From: Muraenolepis orangiensis
Lineage: Eukaryota; Chordata; Actinopteri; Gadiformes; Muraenolepididae
Assembly (NCBI GenBank): GCA_027704905.1
Contig: CM051006.1
Coordinates: 11,068,770-11,132,769 of the forward strand
Direction: 5' to 3'
DNA length: 64,000 nt
Part shown: positions 1-24,056 of the stretch, one piece after another
Position numbering within the stretch: position 1 is the stretch's first letter
Layout: each line of letters starts with the position of its first letter
The notes under the pieces: generated by a model
Seen by the model: the letters and a program-made list of their open reading frames with translations, nothing else
Databases searched by the model: none
Told to the model about the DNA's origin: nothing
Made by a program: the position numbers and the translations under genes

Positions 1-24
1 CGTCGGTCTCGTTGGGGCGTAACA
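1..24 (-). mobile_element. Gypsy LTR terminus cut by the window edge
   Basis: The first 24 bases, read on the minus strand, match one terminus of the LTR at 39595-39923. In both blocks the LTR abuts the same TRPV 3' flank, so this is the same insertion in both arms. Only the terminus falls inside the window. Confidence 0.75.
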
Positions 25-754
25 CTCTATCTGCCTACCAAGTTGTGAAGCCCTGAGACATTCTGAAGTGTAGTTAAAAATGATAGAAACATGTTTGCCT
101 TAGACTTTGATAATTTTTTCAGATTTAATAAATAAATGTTGACAATATTCATTCACTTTACTCAGTGTAAAAAAAACCCCCAGTAACATTATCCAGAACA
201 AACAACACAAATACAATACCGTGAGTCACAAAGAGATAATGTGAAAACAATTTGTTTCATGAAATAAAGGCTCTTTTTGGCGTTATAGAAAATGCTTTCA
301 CATTTAACAACGAGGAGATAACCCATCAGTATTCATCCAGAAGTTATTTTTCCTAAAAACACAAATAGCAACATACTGTTTTATCAACCATGATCACAAT
401 GGTTTACATTATTTTTTTAACTTTATAATCATATACAATTATCTAAGCTACGCTTAGAGCATTAGGTCCTAAGTAAAGGTGAGGGAGCTTAGCTAAGGGC
501 AGGTGTTAAGCAAGGAAGGGAAAGGGGGGTCACATTAAGGGCAGGTTGTGAGATTTTTAAGATAAGGAGAGATGTGTGAGGAGGTAAGATGTTTAAGGAG
601 AGAGGAGGTCAGATGTTTAATGAGAGGAGAGAGGAGGTCAGATGACAGTATGAGGGCCAGATGTTCTTCGACCTCGAAGCCTGGCGAGATGTGGACGGAT
701 GTTCCATAAATTTCCTGGAAAATCAACACAGCCAAAGTTGAGTTTGTACATTCA
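25..754 (-). other. 3' flank / probable 3' UTR of TRPV copy A
   Basis: AT-rich sequence downstream of the copy A stop codon. It matches 38865-39594 of copy B. Near 475-515 it holds a single unit of the GCTAAGCTAAGGGCAGGTGT-type repeat, which is expanded to about seven units behind the TRPV remnant at 23909-24056. Around 555-640 is a purine-rich stretch of GGAGAGAGGAGGTCAGATG repeats. I could not assign a polyadenylation signal with confidence. Confidence 0.5.
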
Positions 755-11620
<10,866 letters not shown>

Positions 11621-11834
11621 TGTGTCCAGGTGTTCAGAAGCTCAAAGTGTCTTCTTCCCTTGAAATATAATCTGCACTCTGAGGTGAAGGTGTGTGTGTG
11701 TATGTGTCCTCTTCGAAGCTGCACAGGTAAAGGCGAGCCCAGGTTTATGAGCTGTTCTTCCTTAATACAGGTAGATGTGGGTTGCCATGGTTAGGCCACT
11801 CACACCCAACCCCACCCCACCCCACCCCCCAGGC

Positions 11835-12029
11835 AAAACAGGAACAACAGGAAAAACCCTGTTTTTTCCTGTTGTTCCTGTTTTTTTAGAAGGTGAATTG
11901 TGCTTTTTTGCACAATTCAACACATGTTCATATCATCCATCAATCACTTTATTGTTATTGTTATTGTGTATAATATTTTTAGAGTATAGTGTTTTAGTAA
12001 CCATTCCATTGTACTACAATGGAATGGTT
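11835..12029. other. Cluster of three hairpins upstream of TRPV copy A
   Basis: Three near-perfect inverted repeats within 195 bp. The first has 22-bp arms at 11835-11856 and 11863-11884 with a 6-nt loop (AACAGGAACAACAGG core). The second has 10-bp arms at 11894-11903 and 11910-11919 around six T. The third has 15-bp arms at 11999-12013 and 12015-12029. The cluster is conserved at 26442-26637 and 57682-57910, always about 200-400 bp upstream of TRPV exon 1. Its role is unknown; it may be a MITE remnant. Confidence 0.7.
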
Positions 12030-13990
12030 GTTAGGGTTAGTGAAGATAACCAAGATAACCAAGAGATCCTTGCAATGTTGAACCTGCTTTGTAGTACAGG
12101 CCTCTGGTGGTGAAGTAGTGGCCCTTTAAATTATTTATACAATAAGTATGTTTTTTCACAGACATCTTTAACATGGTAGATCAGTTTGCTACTCTTTCTA
12201 ATGTATGTATTTTCAGTGGCTATTGAAATTATGTTTCTATGCTATGGGAATAGTCTGTTTGATGTCGTATGTCGAAGAAGAGAAAATCATCCCATAAGAA
12301 CGGCATCTCCGTAGATGATCTGAATCTGTTGGCTCACCCATGTTTTGATTTGAATCAAAACACAGAAACATAACATGTGTTATCCATTCAGATGAAGTGA
12401 ATTACAACTAATGACAGCTACTGTGTGGATTCAATGCGTTTTATTTTTTTTTCCAACCAGAATTTTTATAGTTTCAAAACACAAGAGAAAAAAAGACAAC
12501 AATGCAACAGGGGGTCATAAAAATTAACAGTGAAAAAAAATTCGATACCGGAACTGAGAAATGCAATAGTTTAAAAAAATATATAGATATACGTATATAT
12601 ATATTTAGAAAATGGAATACATTTCTCCTCAGAGTACATTCGCTTGATTGAATGCTTTGACATTTCATTTTTCGTAATAATTAGACTCCATCTTCAACGG
12701 TGTGGTTCCTGTCCAACCGGCTTCTCATGGAGACGTATTAACACTTCTAGACTATAGAGAACATTAAGGATGGCCCTACAGAGAACTAGCAAGCAGCCAC
12801 AAGGAACAATTCTATGCTGCTATGTTTAAACTTCTATGCTTCATAATATACAACTAGACAAAAGCAGTCAAGTTGGCAAAAACATACATTCATTTCAGTG
12901 TCCTCCCTCCACTCTTTCCGCACAGTCAAAAACGTTTAAAAGTCTCGCTGTCTCAAGCAACAGAACAAACAGAACGCCAGGGTGGGCTGCTGACCCTTCA
13001 CCGAGGAAACGAGGGCTCTGGACCTCAGGGAGGTTCATGTGTTCCTCCGGTCAGGAGGATGTGGAAAAAGAGGCCCTCGAGACAAAGGGGCCCTCAAGGC
13101 TCACCATTTCGCTGTCCCACGATTCAGTTCCTCCTGTTATGGTTCTTTTTAGTGGCCGTTTATTATTGTTTTTAATTTCTTGGCTCTGACGTGCCTGCCC
13201 CTCCAAGCTGCTGTTGAGTGTGTCTGTAAAACCTCTACTGTAATCTCTACTCTGTGATCCACTTACAGTACTGCCTCACACAATCCTGTCAAACTGGTAA
13301 AGATGTGCTGTTTGTAATAGTAGTAATACTGTATATTACAGACTAACAGTGGCTGGTCTTACTGCGTTGCCGTATTTCTCGTAGTAGAGCAGACAGACCG
13401 TCGTGGAGGGGTTGATCGAAAGAGTGCGATTAGAGGGGAGAGAGGGGAGAGAGCTTACCTCACTTTGAGACTAGAGAGAAAGAGCTTATCTCTGCCCACA
13501 GTGATCAAGTGCCTCCTTGCACTTGATCACTCCTCCTCCTCCTCCTCCTCCTCCTCCTCCTCCGTTGGGTGGTGCTGCGAGGGGCCAATCGGGTGATGGC
13601 GCAACATGTGTGTCCGTGAGGCTGTAGGTACTTGTGCACGCAGGTGGTGCACTGAAGGGGATTCACTTGTGGTCGCAATACTTTGTGTAGGACCTTTTTG
13701 AAGCACCCTGGGCCCCCGCAGGGCCTGTGTGTGCTTTTATTTTTAAATTAAGCTTGTTTTGAAGGTGGCAGGGTGGACATGGGTCTTCTGGTCTTCTGGT
13801 CTGTCTTCAGTACTGCCTGTGAGAATACATTGTGAAGATGTGACGAGTCAAAATAAAAGCCTAAAAGAGTCGTCTTTGTCTCCACAATTGCATTTATTTG
13901 GTTTTAAATGGCTGTGGTAAATTGAGACAAGAATGAGGTTTTATTTTTTTTAGGCCTTAGTTTTTGAGGTGTAAAGCTGATATCTGCTAT
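12030..13990. other. Upstream spacer of TRPV copy A with MITE-like and 3'UTR-like sequence
   Basis: No supported gene. 12040-12130 contains AGGCCTGTACTACAAAGC, a phrase I associate with a common teleost repeat. 12420-13870 resembles an untranslated region: AATAAA lies on the plus strand near 13852, and no open frame is conserved with the counterpart at 55570-57170. A 13-bp hairpin (AGTGATCAAGTGC arms, 13500-13531) abuts a (TCC)n run at 13531-13563. The part nearest the TRPV start may hold its promoter, but no element can be named. Confidence 0.4.
13531..13563. repeat. (TCC)n trinucleotide repeat next to a 13-bp hairpin
   Basis: Eleven TCC units directly following the perfect hairpin 13500-13531 (arms AGTGATCAAGTGC, loop CTCCTT). 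The counterpart near 55995-56053 has a shorter GGA run. Confidence 0.85.
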
Positions 13991-15395
13991 AGGGGCCATT
14001 CTATCGAATTAGTTGTAACAAAACAATTAAGTATTCAGAGCATAGGTATTTACTAAGATAATGTAAGGATCTATTTAAAACCAAGGCATTAACTTGGATA
14101 GAAATAATAAATAAATGCGGTATACAAAATCATTTATAAAGGTACTTTATATTGGGAAGTGGCTGTCCCAAACCCTAACTCCTGAATTTCAGTATCGGTA
14201 AATAACAATTCCAAAAAATGTTGAAAAGTTTAAATATTTAGATTTATTGTGGATCCAATTTTTTATTTTTTTTATTGAAAAACTTTACTCTAGTGGTTTT
14301 TATGTCACTACCGAAACACAAAGTGTTTAAACCAGAGCTGAGTCTGGATTTTGGCCACACCCCTGCATTTTGGACTAGAAAGTGACACTGCATCCTTGTC
14401 ACGGCTGCATGTTAAATAGTTAAGTCTCATTAGTGTTAAGTAATGTGTTCCAAAGACTGTGTGTAACTTGAATAGTCACTACCAAACACATATTCAGTCT
14501 GACTGTACATCTGTTTAAAGCTGTTTCTGCTAGCCATGTACTTGCTACTATATTTGAGTTATCTCAAATTATTGTCACTACCGAAAGTCACTACCAAAAT
14601 ATATGGTAAAGAGTCAGTAGTGACATGATCATTTCAGTAGTGACATAATGGAATGTTCATTTATTCTAAGAAAATAAACATACTTAAGGCAATGTTTTTG
14701 TGATTATTAAAGGATGTTCCTAAAACATGTAGCTAATGCTAATTTATATTTGGAATTGTAGTATGGAGTTCCTTCTCATATCAAAATACCCTTCTTTTTC
14801 ACAATACACTTATGCACCATATGCAGACAAAATACAAGAGCCAATCACTCACACATACCACATCAGGAACAAGAGCAACATGATGGTACCATCTGTCTTC
14901 AATAATAAATTAATGCATTTTATTGATCATAAACCTTTTGTCTTTGTAATATTCAAAACATAAGGCATGCTATAAGTTAAGATTAAGCAATAAGGTTGAA
15001 GGAATATGAAAACTTTGCAAACCAAAGAGTGCTCACTACTATAACAGTGCAGTTAGGGTTAGATCTAAAATGTACAGCTTGTGTGTTAAATGTATGTTTG
15101 ATTTTATCAATCACTCTTAAATAAAATCAATATGATCAATACTTTGCATTTTTACAAAGAAAGCTTGCATTGCCTTTAGATTTTGATGAATCCTTTAAAT
15201 TGAACTTAAATAGTTTGTTTTATTTAGCTATATTTTTACAACTTTAGGGGGTGGGGAAAGCAATCTTAACAGGTTAATATAATACTTGTTTCATACTATG
15301 TTTCGGTAGTGACACATTTTGGGAGAGGAAAAGCAATCGAAAACAGTCTGAAAGCCCCTTATGGGCAAAGTGGTCCCAAACTTTTTTGAAAACAT
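13990..15395. repeat. AT-rich block with dispersed GTCACTACCGAAA motifs
   Basis: No coding potential seen. The motif GTCACTACCGAAA, or close variants, appears at least seven times in both orientations (near 14307, 14476, 14574, 14585, 14619, 14636, 15303). The block is conserved almost base for base at 54280-55570. The two edges begin with loosely matching GGGGCCATT- and GGGACCACT-type sequence, so it could be a non-autonomous DNA transposon, but I could not define terminal repeats or a target duplication. Confidence 0.5.
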
Positions 15396-15415
15396 GCTTA
15401 GATTAGCGCATAGCC

Positions 15416-17880
15416 AACCAGATCGATGTTGACGTGGTCAAACCTCCTCTCAGGCACCAGGAATTTCTCCAGGGGGGCCTTTGTGTGGCGGTGTACCTAA
15501 GCACGCTGGCAAGCCATACACGTGCCGGCCCAAGACCTCACGTCCTTTTTGAGCCCCCACCAGACGAATTTCGCGGAGCCGAAGGCTTCCCGCCGGCGTG
15601 CGACAGGTTGTGTACCGCCTCGAACACGGGACCGACCGGATGGTCGGTTGGAGACGTCACACAGGAGAGCAACGCCCGCATCGCCGAAAACCACATCCTC
15701 CAGGCGCAGCCCCACATCAGCCCCCTTCAGGGCCTGGACGCTGGGGTCCGTGACCTTGTCCATTGCCATGCGGGCATAGTCGATGCCCAACTGGACGGCC
15801 CCGATGACGACCCTGGAGAGGCAATCTGCGACCAGGTTTGACTTACCAGCCACGTGCTGGATGTCCGTGTTGAACTCAGAGATGTAGGAAAGCTGTCGTT
15901 GCTGGCGAGCAGACCAAGGCTCCGCCACCTTGGACATGGCAAACGTGAGCGGCTTGTGGTCAACGAACGCCGTAAATTCACGGCCTTCCAGCAAGAATCG
16001 GAAGTGCCGCACGGCCAGCCAGAGTCCAAGGTGTGCGGTCCCGTGTGCGGGCGAGGAAACGCCGCGACAGCCTCAACCTTTGACGGCAGGGGTGCTGCTC
16101 ACCTTTGGTGCTTTTGGTGACGAGGTGCCCAAGGAAGTCAATGCCAAACACCCCGAACAGACACTTTGCAGGGTTGATTATCAACCCGTGTTGGCTGAGC
16201 CTCGTGAAAAGGGCCCGGAGGTGAGACAGGTGTTCCCCTCAGAAGTGCTGGCGACGAGTATGTCGTCAAGGTAGACGAACACAAACGGTAAGTCCCGCAG
16301 CACCGAATCCATCAGGAGCTGGAATGTTTGAGCGGCGTTCTTGAGCCCAAAAGGCATCCGCAGGAACTTAAACAACCCAAATGGCGTTATCACCGCCGTT
16401 TTGGGAATGTCCAGGGGATGCATGGGCACCTGGTGGTATCCACGCACTAGGTCCACCTTAGAAAACACCAGCCTACCCGCCAGGTGCACCGAAAAGTCCT
16501 GAATGTGCGGCACAGGGTAGCGGTCGGGTGTCGTAGTGTCGTTGAGGCGGCGGTAGTCCCCACACGGGCCCCAACCACCATTAGGCTTGGGGACGATGTG
16601 CAGAGGAGACGCCCAAGGACTGTCAGACCGGCGGATGATACCCAGGCGTTCTATGGTTGAGAACTCGCCTTTGCTACTGCGAGTTTAGAAGGGTTCAACC
16701 GCCGGGCCCTGGAGTAGACCGGGGGTCCCTCAGTGGTGACGTGGTGCTCCACCCCATGATTGGTGGTGGGTGCAGAGAAGGTGGGCAGCGTCAGGTCCGG
16801 GAACTCGGCCAACAACCTGAGGTACTTGTCCGCACCCGACAGCGAACCCGACAGCCTGTTGTACACCGCTTTGCCAAGCGTACACACAAGGGAGGAAAAC
16901 GTCAAGGCATCAACCAAGCGTTTGTTTCTAACGTCCACCAGGAGCCCGTGAGCACATAAAGAATCTGCCCCGAGGAGGGGAAAAGAAATCCCAGTTGAAC
17001 CGCTGCCCCCCAACACATAAACACATCGGCCTAAACATAAGTGCGGATGGGGCTGCCATTAGCTGTCGTCAATTGCGGTCCGTGCCCCCCTCGAGCGACG
17101 TCCTCCCTCGACCCAGGAACCACGCTCCACTGAGCGTCCGTGTCACAGAGAAACCGGCTTCCCGAGACACTGTCGCTAACGAAGAGCAGCCTGCTCGTGC
17201 CGCCAACGCTCAGGGCCACTACCGAGCGCCGGCCCTCTCGTTTCCCGGAGGCTTGTAGCTGCAGAGAGCGATGCACTTCTTCGCCTTGGCCCCGAACCGT
17301 GCGTGGTAAAAACACTCTCCCGCGTCCCCACGCCGGCCTGGAACCGCCGCGGTCTGCTCCCCCAAAGCCCTCCTAACCGGCGACGGAGCACTGAGCGTTG
17401 CAGCTAGCACATCTGCACCGGGCTGCTGGGTCGCCAGGAAGAAACGGTCAGCCTCCTCAGCCAGGGTGCAGGGTTCAGTAATGGTCGTGTTGGCCAGCGC
17501 CGTCTGAACCTGGGGCGGCAAGTGGCGCAGGAACGTCTCCACAAACAAAATCCGGGGATCCTCCCCCCCCAGCAGATTCAGCATCTTCTCCATGAGCTGG
17601 GACGGCTTGCTGTCCCCAGACCCTGAATGGGCTTTAATCGCCTCATATTTGCCGTGGCGTGGGGGATCCGCGATAAAACCGACTAACCCTGGACGACGAG
17701 GAGCTCCCCAGCGCCGCCACCACGTGAAAATACTTCAGGTCCTCGTCACGGACCTGGCGGCAGGCAAAGTGTGCCTCCACGTGTGCGATCCATGCCATAG
17801 CGGCATGTTCCCAAAACTCTGGCAGTTTAATATAAACATTGCGATCAGCCATGTTCACTATGTCTTCGGAAACTATCTCG
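15416..17880 (-). mobile_element. Decayed Gypsy-type LTR retrotransposon (gag-PR-RT-RNaseH-integrase start)
   Basis: Minus strand, from the gag start at 17852 (MADRNVYIKLPEFWEHAAM) downward. Gag continues to about 17219 with frame breaks. The protease core (FLCDTDAQWSVV) lies near 17130-17165; the usual DTGA reads DTDA here, an altered catalytic motif. RT lies at about 16240-16513 (VDLVRGYHQVPMHP, MPFGLKNAAQTF, catalytic YLDD near 16262-16273). Between RT and RNase H roughly 100 residues are missing. RNase H and its tail lie at 15700-16012 (FVDHKPLTF). The integrase zinc finger lies near 15497-15570 (MACQRA). The element ends abruptly at about 15416 without an LTR. It is inactive. Confidence 0.85.
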
Positions 17881-17884
17881 AAAA

Positions 17885-18650
17885 CGGCCCTGACTGCTCA
17901 GTTTAAAAACATAAAACATTTATTTATTTATTAAATTTATCCTCCCTTTGTGATTCTCTGAATGCACAATGATGGTCATCATTCTCTGTGAATAACTTGT
18001 TATTCAACCAAAAGTATGTCATTTATTTGAAAAAAGACTGGCATGTCTTTTTCCATTGCACTGCAAATAACAAGTCCAGTTTATACTATACACCATGGGT
18101 TGGCAACAGGCGGAGATTTATTTATATATTTTTTACAATATCGGACCGACAGTCGCAAATATAGGCTATAATGTCCGAATCGAAAATGCAGGGACATTTT
18201 CCGCCAGGGTTGAACTGGCCATCTGGCATACCGTAGGCCGACGTGCCTTTTGGGCCGACACAACTTGTTTGTCTTGTCTGATCGGCCCGGCCCATAAAAC
18301 AGGTAGATCGGCCCATTGTTTTTTTCTACGAGGTGATACTCAGGGACCCCCTACCCCCGTCAATGTTCGCCGCTGATCGCGCAGCTCGCCTCCGTTTAAA
18401 CCGGATTCTGTGATTAATTATAGTTAAAAACTCTAAAATAGTGTGCGTTAAAGTCTCGAGTTTAATCACATGCGTTAACGTGTTAACTTTGACAGCCCTA
18501 GTTCTAATGCTTTGGTGTTCTGACTTTTCTTTTGAAACACGGAAATACGTTTCAACGTTGTTGAGAATTACAACACAAACTCGCTAGTCAGTGCAATGGA
18601 ACTGCTACCTAGTTAACTAGAACACTAGTAACCCCCACTGCTACCTAGTT
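17885..18650. repeat. Cluster of teleost MITE-like repeats
   Basis: No gene. 18110-18330 contains paired GGGCCGAC / CGGCCCA segments beginning near CAGGGTTGAACTGGCC, which look like a common hAT-related repeat. 18420-18510 contains CGTTAACGTGTTAAC and GGGCTGTCAAAGTTAAC-type sequence. Both recur at 41140-41580 and 50527-50975. Relative to those copies this arm lacks about 400 bp just before gag. Confidence 0.5.
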
Positions 18651-18658
18651 AACTAGAA

Positions 18659-18810
18659 CAGGGGTTCCCAAACTTCTCAGCCCGCGACCCCCAACATAAC
18701 AGTGCTAGAGACTTGGGGGGGGGGGGGGGGGGGTGCTCACGAACATGGTGTGTGGCTTTTTTTCAGCTGCAAATGATACTGTCGTGAATCTGTCGGAATC
18801 AGAATAGGCC
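18659..18810. mobile_element. hAT-type MITE piece (CAGGGGTTCCC terminus)
   Basis: Starts with the terminal motif CAGGGGTTCCCAAACTT, followed by a 17-base G run and then GCAAATGATACTGTCGTGAA. The same parts make up the complete MITE at 49172-49602. The other terminus is missing here. Confidence 0.6.
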
Positions 18811-18897
18811 TATATCACGGTAGATTAGAACGCCGGAAGTACCCGCCGAAGCAGTGTATCCCAAGTTCCGGTTAATGCATTCACCTTGGCATTCACC

Positions 18898-20840
<1,943 letters not shown>

Positions 20841-20847
20841 CTGTTAG

Positions 20848-21045
20848 GCCTATATCACGTAAGATTAGAATGCCGGAAGTACCCGTTAAAAATCGCTGAA
20901 GCAGTGTATCCCAAGTTCTGGTTAATGCATTCACCTTGGCATTCACCATGGCGGTCAGTTATCGCTGGACAACATCGCTGCATAACCTTCTAAAAGTCAG
21001 TCAAGACGATGTGGTTCAACTAGTGAATGAACACTACAGTGAAGA
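20848..21045 (+). pseudogene. Second copy of SWIM gene exon 1 and upstream region
   Basis: Near-identical to 18808-18998: same leader (CGGAAGTACCCG, CAGTGTATCCCAAGTTC) and an ATG at 20948 encoding MAVSYRWTTSLHNLLKVSQD. It breaks off near 21045. It follows directly on exon 5 of the first copy, so this is a local tandem duplication. Counterpart at about 45630-45835. Confidence 0.65.
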
Positions 21046-21059
21046 AGTCCCGGCATTGT

Positions 21060-21275
21060 GTCTTGTGGCTCTATCTGGATATATCGCCATATAACACATA
21101 CATTTAGATTTAATTTAAATTTCATTTAGTTATATTTTGTTTATACTGGTTTATTTTGTTGTTATTTAGTTTAGATATTAGTATACTTTGTGTGCATTTA
21201 TTCCCCCTGTCTCAACTGTTGCACCTTAATTTCCCTCGGGATGAATAAAGTTATCTTGAATCTTGAATAACGAAG
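21060..21275 (+). mobile_element. LINE 3' tail
   Basis: AT-rich sequence ending in CCCTCGGGATGAATAAAG and TTATCTTGAATCTTGAAT, a common teleost LINE 3' terminus. No coding part remains. Counterpart 45405-45600 on the other strand. Confidence 0.6.
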
Positions 21276-21450
21276 GTGATTTTGTGTAGAAGCAGAGGTA
21301 TATAATATGTATATAATATAGGCAGGATGGATTTTGATTATTTCAATGTACCTTTTCATTTATGTGTTAATATGTAGTGTGCAGCTGTATATTTTCTAAA
21401 AGGGAATGCCTGTTATTCTTGTGAATATGAGTTGTCTTAAAATAAAAGTA

Positions 21451-22906
21451 CCGTATTGACCCGAATATAAGACGGGGTTTTTTTCCTAGAAAAAAATCTA
21501 AAAAAGAGGGGTCGTCTTATAATCGGGGTTTAGACTTTTCGATGTACCGTAATTGCACATGTAATTGCGCAACAACAGATCGCGCCAAACGAGTGTTCCG
21601 AGACACCGCGCGACACTTAAAGTAACTCAAAGTCTTAAAGTAACAGTACATAAAAACAGTTACCTGGAGAGATAGAAATGGAGAGACAGCGACCAACTTG
21701 AAAAAAGTGGCTCAAAAGTAGGGCAAGTTAATAAACAGAAGAGACGAAGTTACGATGCCAATTTTAAGATAATGGTGATAAACGAAGCAGAGACATCAAA
21801 CACCTGTCATTGCGACGCAGGACAAGCCCAGCGCCTGCCCTCAGACTCCAGAGAGAAGCTACTGTCTTATCAGCGATATGTGATCAAGTTAAGGAAGAAG
21901 CACTCATACCCCCTTGATCAGATGGGCAATGCTGATCAAACGCCTGTGTATTTTGACATGCCAACAACATCTGTCACTGTGCATAAGAAAGGCGACAAAT
22001 CAGTGATCTACTGATCTACTGGAAACGAGAAGAGCCGAGTAACGGTCATGTTAACGCGCCTCGCAGATGGGACACAACTTCCCCCGTACGTGGGGGATTA
22101 TGGTAGGTGCCCAGGCAAAGGGCTGGATGGAGACGGAGCTTGTGGTGGACTGGCTCAAGGTGGTGTGGGGCAGACGGCGTGGGGGACTCAGAAAGCAGAG
22201 GAACATGTTGATTCTGGATGCTTTCCGTGGACACTTGACTGAGCCAGTCAAAACCTAGTCACCTAGTGATCATACCGGGCGGAATGACAAGCCAGCTGCA
22301 GGTGTTGGATGTGGTCGTTAACAAAACATTCAAGGTTAATCTGCGCAAGAGATCCACAGAGTGGCTCCTGGCTGCTAATCACGCACTGACACCGTCTGGA
22401 AAAATCCAAAAGCCTGCAGTACGTTTGCTCTGTGAATGGATCTTGCAAGCATGGGCTGACGTTTCCCCAGAAAGCATTAATGGGTTTAAGAAATGCTGCG
22501 TATGCCATGGATGGCAGCGAGTATGACGTGATGTGGGAGGAGACGGGGAAGCAGACACCGTGAGTGACGATAGCGGGAGTGAGAGGAACAACCAGCGACG
22601 TAGAAGACGAGCTGAATGAGAAGACTTGATGTGACCAATAGACTGATGTTCTGTTTCATTGCTCTACCGTTTTATTGCACTACTGTTTCATTGCTATCTA
22701 GCCTGTTTTGTTTTTGTTTGTCAAGTTAGGCAAATTTGAACACAATGTGTGATGTGTGTTATCATTATTTTCCAAAAAAAAGATTTTCTTTATAAAAAAA
22801 AGATTTGGTCTTCAAAAAAAATAAATATTTTTTTTTTCCAAAAATGAGTCTTGAAAAAGAGGGGTCGTCTTATAATCGGGGTCGTCTTATATTCGGGTCA
22901 ATACGG
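21451..22906 (+). mobile_element. pogo-like (Tc1/mariner superfamily) DNA transposon
   Basis: A 1456-bp element with perfect terminal inverted repeats of at least 24 bp (CCGTATTGACCCGAATATAA...) and a TA target duplication at 21449-21450 and 22907-22908. The interior encodes a pogo-type DDE transposase in pieces: 21772-22014 with GNADQTPVYFDMP (first Asp), 22048-22258 with TVMLTRLADGTQLPPYV, GWMETELVVDWLK and MLILDAFRGHLTEPVK (second Asp), and 22266-22526 with VIIPGGMTSQLQVLDVVVNK. An in-frame TGA near 22012, a deletion after LPPYV, a frame change near 22258 and a missing N-terminal DNA-binding domain make it inactive. The right block has the empty site at 45226-45227. Confidence 0.9.
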
Positions 22907-22908
22907 TA

Positions 22909-23399
22909 CTTGTGGCATTGAGTTAAAACTGAATTTGTATAAAATACCAATATATATCGTATATCGCGATGCAGCCTAAAAATACCGGGTTTTGGTCCGT
23001 ATCGCCCAGCCCTACTTGGGACCAGTGCTTTAAATCACACACATACCCGACATTATGTGGCTCTATTCGGATGAGAGATGGAGTGTGTGTGGGGGTCAGG
23101 ACCAGCGCTTTTAATCATACACATACCCGACATTATTAGCCTATTATGAGGAAGCATTGAGTCACAAAGAGATGTGAACAAACTATTTCATGAAATAAAG
23201 GCTCTGTTTGGCAGTTATAGAAAATGCTTTCACATTTAACGAGGAGATAACTCATCAGTATTCATCCAGAAGTCATTTTTCCTAAAAACACAAATAGCAA
23301 CATATTGTTTGATCAACCATGATCACAATGGTTTACATTCTTTGTTTTAACTTTATAATCATATACTGTATACAATTATCTAAGCTACGCTTAAGGCAT
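22909..23399 (-). other. Downstream flank of TRPV remnant with GGGCTGGGCGATA repeat
   Basis: 22940-23020 contains the inverse of AGGGCTGGGCGATACGGAC and ATCGCGATATACG, a widespread teleost MITE-like repeat. 23160-23400 matches the 3' flank of TRPV copies A and B. No gene seen. Confidence 0.55.
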
Positions 23400-23690
23400 T
23401 AGGTCCTTAGTAAACATGAGGGAGCTTAGCTAAGAGCAGGTGTTAAGTAACAGTGAGGGAAGTAACAGTATGGGGGCTAAGCTAAGGGCAGGTGTCAAGT
23501 AACAGTGAGGGAGCTAAGCTAAGAGCAGGTGTTAAGTAACAGTATGGGGGCTAAGCTAAGGGCATGTATTAAGTAACAGTGAGGGAGCTAAGCTAAGGGC
23601 AGGTGTTAAGTAACAGTGAGGGAGCTAAGCTAAGGGCAGGTGTTTAGTAAATGCGAGAGAGCTAAGCTAAGGACACGTGTTAAGCAAGGA
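23400..23690 (-). repeat. Minisatellite, about 37-bp unit, seven copies
   Basis: Tandem units containing GAGCTAAGCTAAGGGCAGGT followed by GTTAAGTAACAGTGAGG. TRPV copies A and B have a single unit at this place, so the array expanded only behind the remnant. The same array is at 44450-44720. Confidence 0.85.
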
Positions 23691-23908
23691 AGGGAAAGGG
23701 GGGTCACATTAAGTGCAGGTTGTGAGATGTTTAAGATAAGGAGAGATGTGTGAGGAGGTAACATGTTTAAGGAGAGGAGAGAGGAGGTCAGATGACGGTA
23801 TGTTGAGGGTCAGATCTTCTTTGAACTTCGAAGCCTGGCGAGATGTGGATGGCTGTTCCATAAATTTCCTGGAAGATCAACACAGCCAAAGTTGAGTTTG
23901 TACTTTCA

Positions 23909-24056
23909 TTAAAAGCACAGATGTATTATGGGTAATGTAGTTTGTTGTTGAAGCATACGTAGTTGTTGGGGAGGCTTCTGTTCTGCCTTGATCCCCTCTT
24001 CCTCCTTCATGATGCCGTGATTCGACCGCCATGTTTGCCAGTTCACCTCCTCCACC
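23909..24056 (-). pseudogene. trpv1-like: TRPV 3' remnant: last coding exon (counterpart of D)
   Basis: An intact terminal exon on the minus strand encoding VEEVNWQTWRSNHGIMKEEE and ending PIIHLCF-stop, with an acceptor AG at 24057-24058. It differs from copy A by substitutions and a 4-codon deletion, so it derives from another TRPV paralogue. Homology ends at about 24357, where a LINE begins; exon 13 and all upstream exons are missing. Confidence 0.85.

Noticed and set aside
12836..13189. 117- and 100-codon plus-strand frames
   Set aside because: Not preserved in the inverted counterpart (56362-56679 reads differently through indels), no known motif, and context is untranslated-like.
15403..17900. 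Gypsy element as an intact endogenous provirus
   Set aside because: Frame breaks in gag, missing RT-RNase H connection, truncated integrase and no paired LTRs.
18717..18733. G runs as G-quadruplex or regulatory sites (also near 40100, 41262, 49206, 49240, 50648)
   Set aside because: Pure homopolymers inside MITEs or pyrimidine tracts, with length differing between copies and likely sequencing uncertainty.
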